A stretch of 64,000 bases of DNA from Pseudorhodoplanes sinuspersici (GTDB lineage Bacteria; Pseudomonadota; Alphaproteobacteria; Rhizobiales; Xanthobacteraceae): NCBI RefSeq assembly GCF_002119765.1, contig NZ_CP021112.1, positions 3,404,501 through 3,468,500 on the forward strand, given 5' to 3'. This document shows positions 34,310 to 43,866 of this stretch, piece by piece. The notes beneath the pieces are model-generated. The model did no database searches. It was not told the DNA's origin and saw only the letters and a program-made list of their open reading frames with translations. How positions within the stretch are numbered: position 1 is the stretch's first letter; every line of letters starts with the position of its first letter. A program made the translations under genes and the position numbers.

Positions 34310-34585
34310 ATGCAAAAGTTTCTTCTACCGGCCGCGCTCGCAGTGTCGTTGATGGCGATATCGGGCGCATCCGCACTTCCCATGAGCGCGAGCCCCCAGA
34401 TCGGCACCGACGTGGTTCAGGTTCAGCACCGCCATGGCCACAGCCACAAGCATGGGCGCAGCCACTACAGGGCAGGCCACCGATACAAAACCGCTCCGCG
34501 CGGCTGGCGCCGCTATGGTGCGCGTCCTGGCGACTGGCAGCGACGCGGCTGCATCCTGGTCGGACCGGTGTGGTTCTGTCCGTAA
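34310..34585 (+). CDS. Small exported histidine-rich basic protein
   Basis: 91-residue protein with a signal peptide (LLPAALAVSLMAISGASA, cleavage near residue 22). The mature part is basic with a His/Arg-rich stretch of about 25 residues centred on HRHGHSHKHGRSHYR, then Trp/Arg motifs ending in a Cys-containing GCILVGPVWFCP. The layout resembles small BA14K-like exported proteins of Rhizobiales. Metal binding by the His run is inferred. It ends at an intrinsic terminator. Confidence 0.65.
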   Translation: MQKFLLPAALAVSLMAISGASALPMSASPQIGTDVVQVQHRHGHSHKHGRSHYRAGHRYKTAPRGWRRYGARPGDWQRRGCILVGPVWFCP

Positions 34586-34615
34586 GGCAGATCCAGCGAT
34601 CTGCATTGTGTGATG

Positions 34616-34646
34616 GCCCGGCTGTGTTTTCTCAGCCGGGCTTTTT
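34616..34646 (+). terminator. Intrinsic terminator of the His-rich protein gene
   Basis: GCCCGGCTG (34616-34624) pairs with CAGCCGGGC (34633-34641), 8-base loop, then TTTTTC. The convergent FkbM gene starts its stop codon 18 bases later. Confidence 0.85.
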
Positions 34647-34663
34647 CGTTCAGGCAGCGTGTC

Positions 34664-35455
34664 TCAGCGTTCCGTTGCGGAGATGTCGCCCGATGTGCCG
34701 GCGCGGACGTACCAATCCTGGTCGCGGATGGCCCATTCCAGCCGGTAGCCATTTTTCACAAGGAGCTCGCGGATTTTGGCGCGCTGATCTTCCAGGCCGT
34801 TGTGCTCGATGGTGATGGCTCCGAATTCGTACTCATCGAACGGAAACTCGCTCAGCGCCATGTATTCGGCGCCCTCGATATCCACGTTCAGATAATGGAT
34901 GTAAGAGGGTGCATTCCCTCGGCGGAGGATGTCACTCAATGTCGCGGTCTTGACCTCCACGGCGTTATCTTTGGTCTCCTGCGACACCCACCAGCCGGCG
35001 TATTCGAGGATGCCGCCGCTGTAGCTGCCTGGATCTTGAAATTGCACGGTGCGGCCGCCGACATTGTCCACGGCTTCGGCAAAGACCTGGCACGTCCGAC
35101 CCTCCATGTTCCGAGGAAAGGGATCGACACAGATGCCGGTCCAGCCTTTCCGCTCCAGCGCCCAGGTATTGGAGATCGTGACGCCGTCGGCGGAGCCGAG
35201 ATCCACGAAGAAGCCATCGGTGACACCCGGGTGGACCGAATGCATCACCCACAGGTCTTGCCCCGTGATGCCTTGGAACTCCTCAAGGCCGAGCGCGTAG
35301 CGGATCGCGTAATTCCGCTGCTCGCTATGATCCTCAATGCCGATGAATGTGTGAAAGGTTTCCGCTTTGCCGGCTCGATATCCGAGAAATGCGCCCACAC
35401 CACATGCGCCCGCCAGCAGCAAAGCCACGCCCAGCAGGAGAAATTTCTTCGCCAT
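34664..35455 (-). CDS. FkbM family methyltransferase with an N-terminal membrane anchor
   Basis: 263 residues. MAKK is followed by a hydrophobic segment (FLLLGVALLLAGACGVGAFLG), so the catalytic part may face the periplasm. The rest is an FkbM-type methyltransferase: FFVDLGSADGVTISNT (motif I, about residues 76-91), CVDPFPRNM (acidic SAM contact) and the LNVDIEGAEYMAL motif typical of the family (about 190-202). FkbM enzymes methylate hydroxyl groups of polyketides, sugars and other compounds; this target is unknown. The start at 35455 is chosen over 35488 for the anchor. Confidence 0.75.
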   Translation of the reverse strand: MAKKFLLLGVALLLAGACGVGAFLGYRAGKAETFHTFIGIEDHSEQRNYAIRYALGLEEFQGITGQDLWVMHSVHPGVTDGFFVDLGSADGVTISNTWALERKGWTGICVDPFPRNMEGRTCQVFAEAVDNVGGRTVQFQDPGSYSGGILEYAGWWVSQETKDNAVEVKTATLSDILRRGNAPSYIHYLNVDIEGAEYMALSEFPFDEYEFGAITIEHNGLEDQRAKIRELLVKNGYRLEWAIRDQDWYVRAGTSGDISATER

Positions 35456-35488
35456 GCCGTTCACCTTCAATCTCTGCACGCGGACCAT

Positions 35489-35799
35489 AGAAGATTTCGG
35501 AGGGGCGTGGCGAGACCTTGAGCGTCCGATGAGCGATGACAGGATGACGCGGGCTTCGGCTGCGCATCATGTGTCACGAGGAACAAGTGACTTGGGGATT
35601 CTCCAGGGCGTGAAGCGGGCCATTAAAAGTCAAAGTCAGTGCGTTGCATCTGGTCGGACCGGTGTGAGTTCTGCCCTCATAGATCTCGCGATCGGTACGA
35701 TGGCGCCATTCGCCCAAAGCGTCGTGCTTTTTTGTCGCATGCTGACGACAGCGAGACGATGCGCCTCTGGCGTGACGGCTCGTGCTGAGATGAAGATGG
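35489..35799. other. Gene-free stretch, no feature recognised
   Basis: About 310 bases between the FkbM start region and the DUF3008 gene. Only short frames without family content are present, and no palindrome or tRNA was noticed. It should contain the promoter of the FkbM gene. Confidence 0.4.
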
Positions 35800-35988
35800 C
35801 TAACGATTCCGAACGCGTTCGGGCTTTCCCTTGCGCTTCGTCGCAGCCATCTCGTGCAGCTCTTTCTCGCTCATCGATTTGACCATCGAGCGCGATGCGC
35901 CCTTAAGGCTGCTTGTACTGCGCTCCCCACGTTTTGCGGAAAGTGCTGCCCCTGCGGCTTTCTGTTGGGCCTTCGATTTTGCCGGCAT
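35800..35988 (-). CDS. DUF3008 family protein
   Basis: 62-residue very basic protein beginning MPAKSKAQQKAAGAALSAKR and ending with the TKRKGKPE motif, a close match to the DUF3008 family found in rhizobia and other proteobacteria. It is probably nucleic-acid associated, judged by charge. Function unknown. Confidence 0.85.
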   Translation of the reverse strand: MPAKSKAQQKAAGAALSAKRGERSTSSLKGASRSMVKSMSEKELHEMAATKRKGKPERVRNR

Positions 35989-36241
35989 GACGATGCCTCC
36001 AGACGAGGAACCGAGACCGTCCGCGAACGTTCCATTGAGCGTTTAAAATCCGCAAGATGTCTAAAATCTGCGTAATCTCGCCAGCCGTCCTGCAGAATCG
36101 TGAACGCTGCAGCGTCATAGCGGCATGCGGGAAACTGACAGGGAGGGCAGGGAACGGAGGCGCCATGGGGCGGTTAGAAACACGGGGCGGTTAGAAATTT
36201 GATCCACCGGTTCGCTTTCATCGCCCGAAGGGATGCGTTTC

Positions 36242-37642
36242 ATGGCTAGATCACGTCGTCAGAAAACCGCTCGTCTTGTTGGCATCATTATCCTTCTGAC
36301 ATTCACGCTCAGCGTATCAAGGACGGCCTTCGGCCAATCCGGCGGAGGCGCCCCTCCAGACACCTTCGGCGCAGAGCCGAAACTGCCGCAGCCTGAGCAA
36401 AGCCTGATCCCGGTTCTGAACTGGGCTCGTGCGGAGCCTTGGCCTGAGGGCACTGCTCCCAAAGCGGCGGAAGGCCTGACTGTGAAAGCGTTTGCGCGCG
36501 GCCTCAAACATCCGCGGTGGATTTATGTTTTGCCGAACGGAGATGTGCTGGTCGCTGAAGCGGCAAGCGAGCCGGCATCCTCGTGGAGTCCTCGTTCGCT
36601 CGCCCAGACGTGGGTGCAGCGGCAAGCTGGCTCGATCGTCGAGAATGCCAACCGCATCTCCATCCTGCGCGACACGAATGGCGATGGCGTCGCCGACGAG
36701 CAAGGCGTGTTTCTGGATGGCTTGCGGCAACCCTTCGGCATGGCCCTGATTGGCGATCAGCTTTATGTCGCCAATACCGACAGTGTCGTGCGCTATCCTT
36801 ACAAGACTGGCGATAAAGCGATCACGGCGCAGGGAACAAAACTGGTCGATATTCCCGTCGGCCATCACTGGACGCGCAACATTCTGCCGTCCCGCGATCA
36901 AACCAAGCTGTTCATCACCGTCGGGTCCGGCAGCAACATTGGTGAAAAGGGAATGGATATCGAGAAGGAGCGCGCGACCATCTGGGAGCTTGATCTCGCT
37001 TCCGGACAATATCGCATATTCGCGTCCGGATTGCGCAATGCCAATGGCATGGCCTTCGAACCGTCCACAGGCGCGCTCTGGACGGTGGTGAACGAGCGCG
37101 ACGAGATCGGAGATGATGTGCCGCCGGATTATCTGACGTCGGTCAAAGATGGTGGCTTCTATGGCTGGCCTTATAGCTATTGGGGCAAGCATGTCGACGA
37201 GCGCGTACAGCCGCAACGTCCCGATTTGGTCGCGACGTCAATCACGCCGGATTATGCACTGGGTCCACACACGGCTTCGCTTGGCCTTGCATATTATGAT
37301 GGCCAGGTGCTGCCGCCGCCGTTCCGCAACGGAATGTTCATCGGGCAACACGGGTCGTGGAATCGTTCGGAATATAGCGGATACAAGGTGATTTTCGTGC
37401 CGTTCGAGAAGGGGCGTCCAAACGGACAGCCGATCGACGTTCTGACCGGCTTTCTCGCTGAAGACGCATCGAGCGCGCATGGCCGGCCAGTCGGGGTCAC
37501 CGTTACGCGGGAAGGCACACTCCTTGTCGCAGATGATGTCGGCAACACCATCTGGCATGTGACAGGCGCCGCTCCAGCATCGGCCGCCTCGCCGGGCAAA
37601 ACACCAGCATCAACAACAGGCGCGGGGGAGCGCAAGCCGTAA
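36242..37642 (+). CDS. PQQ-dependent sugar dehydrogenase family protein (sorbosone dehydrogenase-like)
   Basis: 466-residue exported protein: signal sequence (LVGIIILLTFTLSVS, cleavage near AFGQ), then a six-bladed beta-propeller of the soluble glucose/sorbosone dehydrogenase family. Segments include LKHPRWIYVLPNGDVLVAEA, MALIGDQLYVANTD, VTVGSGSN-type ITVGSGSNIGE, GLRNANGMAFEP, and the final GRPVGVTVTREGTLLVADD blade, and a proline/alanine/threonine-rich C-terminus. No PQQ synthesis genes are nearby, so cofactor loading is uncertain. The ATG at 36242 is spaced for GAAGGG. Confidence 0.82.
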   Translation: MARSRRQKTARLVGIIILLTFTLSVSRTAFGQSGGGAPPDTFGAEPKLPQPEQSLIPVLNWARAEPWPEGTAPKAAEGLTVKAFARGLKHPRWIYVLPNGDVLVAEAASEPASSWSPRSLAQTWVQRQAGSIVENANRISILRDTNGDGVADEQGVFLDGLRQPFGMALIGDQLYVANTDSVVRYPYKTGDKAITAQGTKLVDIPVGHHWTRNILPSRDQTKLFITVGSGSNIGEKGMDIEKERATIWELDLASGQYRIFASGLRNANGMAFEPSTGALWTVVNERDEIGDDVPPDYLTSVKDGGFYGWPYSYWGKHVDERVQPQRPDLVATSITPDYALGPHTASLGLAYYDGQVLPPPFRNGMFIGQHGSWNRSEYSGYKVIFVPFEKGRPNGQPIDVLTGFLAEDASSAHGRPVGVTVTREGTLLVADDVGNTIWHVTGAAPASAASPGKTPASTTGAGERKP

Positions 37643-37659
37643 CGGAGCTTGTGCTCCAT

Positions 37660-37833
37660 TCACCCAGTCGGCGTATGCTTTGCCCGCGTCTGTAGATCGT
37701 CATCGTCAAGAACGCGGATCGCAGCGCCCTCGAGGTCTTCGTATTGGCCGCTCCGCAGCGACCACAGAAAAGCGAACAACCCGGTGAGGCCGAGCCCCAG
37801 CGCCATTGGCACGAGGTAGACGAGCACGTTCAT
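37660..37833 (-). CDS. fixS: cbb3 oxidase assembly protein FixS/CcoS
   Basis: 57-residue single-helix membrane protein: helix at residues 3-25 then a cytoplasmic SLRSGQYEDLEGAAIRVL segment, which is the family signature, and an acidic DDDD run. CcoS is needed to insert heme and copper into cbb3 oxidase. Its start overlaps the fixI stop by four bases; it is the last gene of the fixNOQPGHIS run. Confidence 0.92.
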   Translation of the reverse strand: MNVLVYLVPMALGLGLTGLFAFLWSLRSGQYEDLEGAAIRVLDDDDLQTRAKHTPTG

Positions 37834-40067
37834 GCTGCCTCCATCGCTGGAGTGGTTGATACGAGAACGGGTGAGGATGGGACGTCCTTGCGGCCGCGCG
37901 CGCGAAGAGCATTGAGTGTCACAAGAATGGATGAGCCGGACATCGCGGCCGCTGCGATCAGTGGCGTGATCAGCCCAGCCATAGCGACCGGCACGGCAAT
38001 GATATTGTAGACAATGGCAAGCCAGAGATTCTGGCGCATGATCCTGCGTGCGTGCCGCGCGGTCTGGACAGTCGTCAGAACCGGTGTCAGACCCTTGCCG
38101 AGGAAGACGGCATCCGCCTGCGCCTGCGAGAGGTCAGCAGCGCTGATCGGCGAGATCGATACATTGGCGGCAGCAAGCGACGGTGCGTCGTTCAGGCCAT
38201 CGCCAACCATCAGGACCTTGCGGCCTTCCGCTTTCAGCGTCTCGATGATTGCAACCTTTTCGGTTGGGCTAAGGCCGGCGCGCCACTGCGTGACGCCCAG
38301 CGATGCGGCGACTTGTTCGACGGGCTGTACACGGTCACCCGAGAGGATCCGGATCTCAAGTCCCAGCCGTGCAAGGGCCTGTACGGTCTTTGTGGCTTCC
38401 GGCCGAAGCACCTGATTGACGAAAAAGACAGCGTGCTGCGCTCCATGACGAAACGCGATCAGCGACGCGCCCGGATAATGCCTGAGGAGGTCGGCCGGCA
38501 CATCGACAGCGCAAAATGCTGGGCTGCCGAGCCGGGCTTCGATGCCGTCGACCATCGCGCGCACGCCGCGTCCGTGTTCTTCGGTGACGTCGTCGAGCGG
38601 ATGCAAGGAAGGCTGCGCCGCGGCGATCGCACGGGCGAGCGGATGCCGGCTCGTCAAAGCCAGCCGTCCGGCCAAGGCGAGAATGCCGGGATCAATGTCA
38701 GCCGCATTCACCAGATGAGCCTCCGGCAATGTCAGGGTGCCGGTCTTGTCGAAAATCGCGATATCCGCTTCCGCCAATCGTTCGATGGCATCGCCGGAAT
38801 TCAGGAACACGCCGGACCGGAATAGCTTGCTGGCGGCAACCACCTGTACAGCCGGGATGGCCAGCGCCAATGCGCATGGGCAGGTGATGATCAGCACCGA
38901 AATCGCCGCGATAATGGCATCGTGCGTCGATTGTCCGGCCAGCATCCAGCCAATGAATGTGAGCGCCGCAGCGGTATGAACCATCGGCGCATAGCCGCGG
39001 GCGATCCGGTCGCTAAGCCGGACATAGCGGGAGCGCGCGTTGACGGCCTTGTCCAGCAAGCGGTCGATGTCATCGAGAAAGGTGTTTTCACCGGCCGCGG
39101 TGACGCGAATGGTCAAGGTGCCGTCATGATTGATGCTGCCGGCATAAACCTGCCGGCCGGCTTCGGCCTTGTGCGGCATGGTTTCGCCTGTGATCAGGCT
39201 TTCATCGATCTGGGCGTGGCCGCTGAGGACAATGCCGTCGGCCGCGATCCGCTCACCCGCGCGGACGAGAATGCGGTCGCCGATGCGAAGCGCTGCGGCG
39301 GGGATTTGAACGAGTTCGCCATGATCCATCAGTCGGTAGGCTGTGTCGGCCTTCAGCGCCGCCAGATTGCCGGCCACCGCACGTGTTCGCCTGCGCATCA
39401 TCTGATCGAGGACGCGCCCGCACAGCAAAAAGAAGATCAGCATGACTGCCGAATCGAAATAGGCGTGTTCGGCGTGATGGATCGTTTCATAAAGAGACAT
39501 GCCGAGCGCCAGCAGAATGCCGAGCGAGATCGGCACATCCATATTGACCTGGCGGACCTTCACGGCATTCCAGGCGCTGCGGAAAAAAGGCTGACCTGCA
39601 TAGGCGGCCGCGGGGAGGGCGATGGCGGCAGACAACCAGTGGAACAGGTCGCGTGTTTCGGGCGTAATATCGGTCCCATTGCCGGACCAGACAGAAACCG
39701 ACAGCAGCATGATGTTCATCGCGGCAAAGCCAGCCACGGCGACATAGCGCAGAAGGAATTTCGATTGCGCGACTTCTTGATCTTCGCTCAATTGCCGCTT
39801 GAATGGATTGGCGTGATAGCCCATGCGTTCGAGCAAGCGAATGGCGTTTGCCGGATCGAATTGAGGGTCGCTCCAGGATAGCGTGAGGCGGCGGCTCGTG
39901 AAATTGAGGCGTGCGTCGCGGATCCCTTCCACCGCCTTGAGCGATTTCTCGATGCGGCCGATGCAGCCGCCGCAATGAATGCCGTCTACAACCAGATCCA
40001 TGGTCGCGACGCCGTCGGCGTCCTGGCGGGTGAAATACGAATAATCCGCATTTGCGCTCTTCGTCAT
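37830..40067 (-). CDS. fixI: Copper-transporting P-type ATPase FixI/CcoI
   Basis: 745-residue inner-membrane pump delivering copper for cbb3 oxidase. It has an N-terminal heavy-metal domain with HCGGC (about residues 31-35), eight expected helices, the CPC metal site in the ITCPCALALAIP helix (about residue 400), the DKTGT phosphorylation motif and the GDGLNDAPSLA hinge. It overlaps fixH by four bases upstream and fixS by four downstream. Confidence 0.95.
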   Translation of the reverse strand: MTKSANADYSYFTRQDADGVATMDLVVDGIHCGGCIGRIEKSLKAVEGIRDARLNFTSRRLTLSWSDPQFDPANAIRLLERMGYHANPFKRQLSEDQEVAQSKFLLRYVAVAGFAAMNIMLLSVSVWSGNGTDITPETRDLFHWLSAAIALPAAAYAGQPFFRSAWNAVKVRQVNMDVPISLGILLALGMSLYETIHHAEHAYFDSAVMLIFFLLCGRVLDQMMRRRTRAVAGNLAALKADTAYRLMDHGELVQIPAAALRIGDRILVRAGERIAADGIVLSGHAQIDESLITGETMPHKAEAGRQVYAGSINHDGTLTIRVTAAGENTFLDDIDRLLDKAVNARSRYVRLSDRIARGYAPMVHTAAALTFIGWMLAGQSTHDAIIAAISVLIITCPCALALAIPAVQVVAASKLFRSGVFLNSGDAIERLAEADIAIFDKTGTLTLPEAHLVNAADIDPGILALAGRLALTSRHPLARAIAAAQPSLHPLDDVTEEHGRGVRAMVDGIEARLGSPAFCAVDVPADLLRHYPGASLIAFRHGAQHAVFFVNQVLRPEATKTVQALARLGLEIRILSGDRVQPVEQVAASLGVTQWRAGLSPTEKVAIIETLKAEGRKVLMVGDGLNDAPSLAAANVSISPISAADLSQAQADAVFLGKGLTPVLTTVQTARHARRIMRQNLWLAIVYNIIAVPVAMAGLITPLIAAAAMSGSSILVTLNALRARGRKDVPSSPVLVSTTPAMEAA

Positions 40068-40570
40068 TTCAGCACCACGCGTGTCTCGGACCGGTAGAGA
40101 CGGTTCTGGTCGCGCATCACCTCAAGAGTCAGTGTCCATTGTCCGGCTGGCGCGTCGGTGGCGCCGCGGAATGTGCCGTCGGCGATGCGCGAAAGGACGA
40201 CTGTCCGGTCAAGCCGCGCGTTCAGCGGATGTCCAAGGCGGGCGGTGATATCGATACCGACGACGGAGGATTGCTTTGCATCCTTTACGTCGACTGTCAG
40301 GACGGCATCGCCGGTGACATCGCGGACAAGGCGGCCATCGACCGTCCAATGCAGCGCGGTTTGTGTCGCGGCCGCTGCCTCTTCGCCCTTGTAGGCAAGG
40401 CCGGCCCGGTAGGCGCTATCGGTCTGTGTGCCGGCGAAGGTCGTAACGGCGGCGCGAACCATAATCGCGTTGACGGCAGCAACGATGCCAAAGAATGAGA
40501 TGAAGCAGATCAGAACGGTTTTCCCGGTGATCTCACCACGTCGGCGCGGTGCGCTCATATTTGCGTTCAT
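40064..40570 (-). CDS. fixH: FixH/CcoH family protein
   Basis: 168-residue membrane protein with one N-terminal helix (TVLICFISFFGIVAAVNAIM), then a periplasmic domain with VDGRLVRDVTGDAVLTVDV and the conserved LGHPLNARLDRTVVL segment. FixH is required for cbb3 oxidase assembly and stability. The start at 40570 overlaps the fixG stop by four bases, which supports it over the frame extending to 40615. Confidence 0.92.
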   Translation of the reverse strand: MNANMSAPRRRGEITGKTVLICFISFFGIVAAVNAIMVRAAVTTFAGTQTDSAYRAGLAYKGEEAAAATQTALHWTVDGRLVRDVTGDAVLTVDVKDAKQSSVVGIDITARLGHPLNARLDRTVVLSRIADGTFRGATDAPAGQWTLTLEVMRDQNRLYRSETRVVLK

Positions 40571-42072
40571 TTTGGTCGCTCCGGTGCACGGAAATGATCC
40601 CGGGCCTGAGCCCATGTTCCGGATTCGACATCCGTGAGATGAAAGACGATGGGTGACGATGCGGCCGGCGCGTACTCATAGCTGTTCACGAGCACGCGGA
40701 ATTCACGCGATTGATCCGGCCCGACCTCGACGATGCGGGCAGCGCCCAGCGGCAGACCGACGATCTCCACCACATTCCCCGGTACGCCATCGACCGTCAG
40801 AGCGAACCGGCGCGTTTCGAGCTGCTTGTTGAGAATCCGCATCGTATAGCCGTTGCGAATGGCGCCGTCGGCAAGCCGGACAAAAACCGGATTGCGATCA
40901 TGGATCACGCTGACATCGAATGCATGCCGCGTCAGCAGCGCATAAAGCATGATGCCGCCAACTGCGGCGATGATGAGCGCATACATGACGGTACGCGTTC
41001 GTATGATCTTCTGGACCGGCGGTTCGCCAGCAATCCGCCGTTTGAGGTTGACGTCGCTGTCATATCCGATCAGCCGCGGCGGCCGGCCAATTTTGTCCAT
41101 GACGGAGTCGCAGGCATCGATGCACAGCCCGCACTGGATGCATTCAAGCTGCGCGCCGTTGCGGATATCGATGCCGGTCGGGCACACATTCACGCATTGC
41201 CGGCAATCCACGCAATCGCCGGCCGGCAGTCCGGCGAGCCGCAGCTGCTCGCTCTTCTTCACGGAGCTGCGCGGTTCGCCGCGATCGTAGCGATAGGTGA
41301 CGTTCAGTGCGTATTCGTCGGTGAGCGCGGCCTGGATGCGCGGCCACGGGCACATATAAGTGCAGACCTGCTCGCGCATGTGGCCGGCGAGTGCATAGGT
41401 CGTTGCGGTCAGAATGCCGATCCAGGCATAGGCAAGAAATGGGGCGTGTCCGGTTGCGAGATCCTTCACGAGGGTGGGCGCATCGGCGAAATACAAAACC
41501 CAGGCTCCGCCGGTCCACCATGCGACCATGAGCCAGAGCAGATGCTTCAAACCCTTCCGCAGCACCCGCTGCGCTGTCCAGGGGCCTGCATCGGCAGCCA
41601 TCTGCGCGCGGCGGTCGCCCTCAACGAGACGCTCGATCGCCAGGAAGAGGTCGGTCCAGACGGTCTGCGGGCAGAGATAGCCGCACCAGACGCGACCGGC
41701 GACCGCATTCATCAGGAACAGCGTCATCGCGGCGATGATGAGCAGTCCCGTGAAGAAATAGACCTCCTGCGGCCAGATCTCGATGAAGAAGAAATAGAAA
41801 CGGCGGCCCGAAAAATCGATCAGAACAGCTTGGTCAGGTGCATTGGGTCCGCGATTCCATCTTATGAAGGGCAGGAAATAGTAGATCGCGAGCGTAACGA
41901 GGAGCACCGCCCATTTGATGCGGCGGAAGGTGCCCTTGACGCTTTGCGGATAGATTTTTCGGCGCGCTGCGTAGAGTGGCGTTTCGTCTTCGGGAATGTT
42001 CGAAGGCGCAACCGAGGCGCCGCGTGAAGCGGCGTCCGGATTGGCATGGCGTTCCAAAAGATCAGCGTCCAT
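40567..42072 (-). CDS. fixG: Cytochrome c oxidase accessory protein FixG/CcoG
   Basis: 501-residue membrane protein with several helices and two [4Fe-4S] ferredoxin-type motifs, CVDCRQCVNVCP and CIQCGLCIDACD (about residues 260-300), as in FixG, which reduces copper for cbb3 oxidase assembly. The C-terminus has an immunoglobulin-like domain. The start at 42072 fits the family and lies 4 bases after fixP; the frame extends to 42108. Confidence 0.94.
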   Translation of the reverse strand: MDADLLERHANPDAASRGASVAPSNIPEDETPLYAARRKIYPQSVKGTFRRIKWAVLLVTLAIYYFLPFIRWNRGPNAPDQAVLIDFSGRRFYFFFIEIWPQEVYFFTGLLIIAAMTLFLMNAVAGRVWCGYLCPQTVWTDLFLAIERLVEGDRRAQMAADAGPWTAQRVLRKGLKHLLWLMVAWWTGGAWVLYFADAPTLVKDLATGHAPFLAYAWIGILTATTYALAGHMREQVCTYMCPWPRIQAALTDEYALNVTYRYDRGEPRSSVKKSEQLRLAGLPAGDCVDCRQCVNVCPTGIDIRNGAQLECIQCGLCIDACDSVMDKIGRPPRLIGYDSDVNLKRRIAGEPPVQKIIRTRTVMYALIIAAVGGIMLYALLTRHAFDVSVIHDRNPVFVRLADGAIRNGYTMRILNKQLETRRFALTVDGVPGNVVEIVGLPLGAARIVEVGPDQSREFRVLVNSYEYAPAASSPIVFHLTDVESGTWAQARDHFRAPERPK

Positions 42073-42076
42073 GGTC

Positions 42077-42958
42077 CTACTTCTGACCGCCACCCAATGT
42101 GTGGACATAAACCGTCAGCGACTTGATCGTGGTATCGTCGAGACGCTGTCCCCAGGCCGGCATGACAGCGCCGCGTCCGTTCATCAGACCTTCGATGATG
42201 GTGTTGCGGTCCGACCCATAGAGCCAAATCTGATCGGTCAGGTCGGGAGCGCCAATCTCGCGATTGCCTTTGCCGGCGTCGCCATGACACGCGGCGCAAT
42301 TGTCGGCAAAAACCTTTTTGCCGACGGCGAGATTTGCATTCGCAGGCACAGCAAGGCTGGAGAGCGAGCGCACATAGTCCGTGACGGCGAGGATATCCGG
42401 CCGTGACAAGATTTTGTCGCGGCCGAAAGCCGGCATCGATCCCATGCGCGTGTCGGCGTCGTTGGAGCGGACGCCGTGGCGGATGGTGAAGGCGATATCG
42501 TCGAGCTTACCGCCCCAGAGCCAATCGTCATCGTTCAGATTCGGATAGCCTTTGGCGCCGCCGCCACCGGCACCATGACACGGCGCGCAATTGTCGGCGA
42601 ATGCGGTTCGGCCTTGGGCGCGTGCAAAGTCGATCAGAGTCTGGTCGCTGAGAATCTCCTGGAGCGGTGTCTCTGCGATCCGGTCGACCATCGAGGCGCG
42701 CTGTGTTTTCAGCGCTGCGAGGTCATCGATGATGGCCTGTCGCGATTGCCATCCCAACAGGCCCGAAGTGTAAGAGCTCACGAGGGGCCAGGTCGGATAG
42801 ACGATCCAGTATCCGATCGACCAGATGATGGTCATGTAGAACGTCCACAGCCACCAGCGCGGCAGCGGCGTATTCAGTTCGCGGATGCCGTCCCATTCAT
42901 GCCCGGTGGTTTCGGTCCCGGTGACCTTGTCGACGACGCGGGTCGTGTGTTCAGCCAT
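42077..42958 (-). CDS. fixP: cbb3 oxidase subunit III, diheme cytochrome c FixP/CcoP
   Basis: 293-residue subunit: cytoplasmic N-terminus with DGIRELNTPLPRWW, one helix (about residues 35-55), then two periplasmic cytochrome c domains with CAPCHG (about residue 123) and CAACHG (about 221). Likely axial Met residues occur in MGSMPAFG and VMPAWGQ. It transfers electrons to FixO/FixN. It is four bases from fixQ. Confidence 0.96.
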   Translation of the reverse strand: MAEHTTRVVDKVTGTETTGHEWDGIRELNTPLPRWWLWTFYMTIIWSIGYWIVYPTWPLVSSYTSGLLGWQSRQAIIDDLAALKTQRASMVDRIAETPLQEILSDQTLIDFARAQGRTAFADNCAPCHGAGGGGAKGYPNLNDDDWLWGGKLDDIAFTIRHGVRSNDADTRMGSMPAFGRDKILSRPDILAVTDYVRSLSSLAVPANANLAVGKKVFADNCAACHGDAGKGNREIGAPDLTDQIWLYGSDRNTIIEGLMNGRGAVMPAWGQRLDDTTIKSLTVYVHTLGGGQK

Positions 42959-42961
42959 GGC

Positions 42962-43117
42962 TCAATCCTCCCGCAGGGGAATGCGCGCTGCGTCGTCGAA
43001 CTTCTTTTTGTTCGATGGCCAGAGTGCGTACGCGACAACAATCAGAAACACCGCCACGAAATAGGCGAGGCCCCACGTCTGCGCGAGTTGAGCGAAAAAC
43101 TTATAGGTGTCCAGCAT
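42962..43117 (-). CDS. fixQ: cbb3 oxidase subunit IV FixQ/CcoQ
   Basis: 51-residue single-span protein: MLDTYKFFAQLAQTWG, helix LAYFVAVFLIVVAYALW, then the basic AFNKKK-type SNKKKFDDAARIPL tail. It stabilises cbb3 oxidase. It lies between fixO and fixP with the usual short gaps. Confidence 0.93.
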   Translation of the reverse strand: MLDTYKFFAQLAQTWGLAYFVAVFLIVVAYALWPSNKKKFDDAARIPLRED

Positions 43118-43125
43118 GTGGGTTC

Positions 43126-43860
43126 TCAGCGGATATTGGCTTTGTTGTCGTAGAGTTTGAAATTGACCTGCGTGCCGAGCATCTGAAGATAGGCGATCAG
43201 CGCGTCGGCTTCCGAAATCGTGCCCGGATTGCCGTCATAGTCGCGCGACTGCGCGTTCGGGTAACGCTTCTCGACCGCCTCCGCGTCCGGGCTGTCGGAA
43301 ACGGCCTGCGCACGAAGATCGGCAGCGGCGTTCGCGATCATCTCGGGCGAATAGGGGACGCCGAGATAGGATTGCACTTTAAGGTCGTCCGCAATGTGAG
43401 TGAAATCGAGCTCGGTCCGAGCGAGCCATGGATAGGCCGGCATGACAGTTCCCAGCACGACTGACTTCGGAGCATTCAGATGATCGCGATGCCATTCGTC
43501 GGAATATTTCCCGCCGACGCGGGCAAGGTCCGGCCCGGTCCGCTTCGATCCCCACTGGAAGGGCCGGTCATACATACTCTCGGCGGCGAGGGAGTAATGT
43601 CCGTAGCGCTCGACTTCGTCGCGCAGCGGTCGGATCATCTGCGAATGGCAATTATAGCAGCCTTCGCGCACGTAGATGTTGCGGCCGGCCAGTTCGAGCG
43701 GGGTGTAAGGCCGGACGCCGGAGACCCTTTCGATCGTGCTTTTGAGATAGAAGAGCGGCACGATCTCGACCAGGCCGCCGATTGAAATGACAATCAGGAC
43801 TCCGATGATCAGGACGATCGCGTTCTTTTCAAAGATGGCGTGTTTCGACCAGAGGGACAT
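43126..43860 (-). CDS. fixO: cbb3 oxidase subunit II, monoheme cytochrome c FixO/CcoO
   Basis: 244-residue membrane-anchored cytochrome: N-terminal helix ([20 protein letters not shown]), then heme c motif [11 protein letters not shown] (about residues 65-75) and a long periplasmic domain ending with IRTQV-type [13 protein letters not shown]. The start is the ATG at 43860; a TTG at 43866 is in frame. It starts 6 bases after the fixN stop. Confidence 0.96.
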   Translation of the reverse strand: MSLWSKHAIFEKNAIVLIIGVLIVISIGGLVEIVPLFYLKSTIERVSGVRPYTPLELAGRNIYVREGCYNCHSQMIRPLRDEVERYGHYSLAAESMYDRPFQWGSKRTGPDLARVGGKYSDEWHRDHLNAPKSVVLGTVMPAYPWLARTELDFTHIADDLKVQSYLGVPYSPEMIANAAADLRAQAVSDSPDAEAVEKRYPNAQSRDYDGNPGTISEADALIAYLQMLGTQVNFKLYDNKANIR

Positions 43861-43866
43861 TTCCAA

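Noticed and set aside
40711-42027. 438-residue plus-strand frame
   Set aside because: Antisense to fixG, which carries unmistakable ferredoxin motifs.
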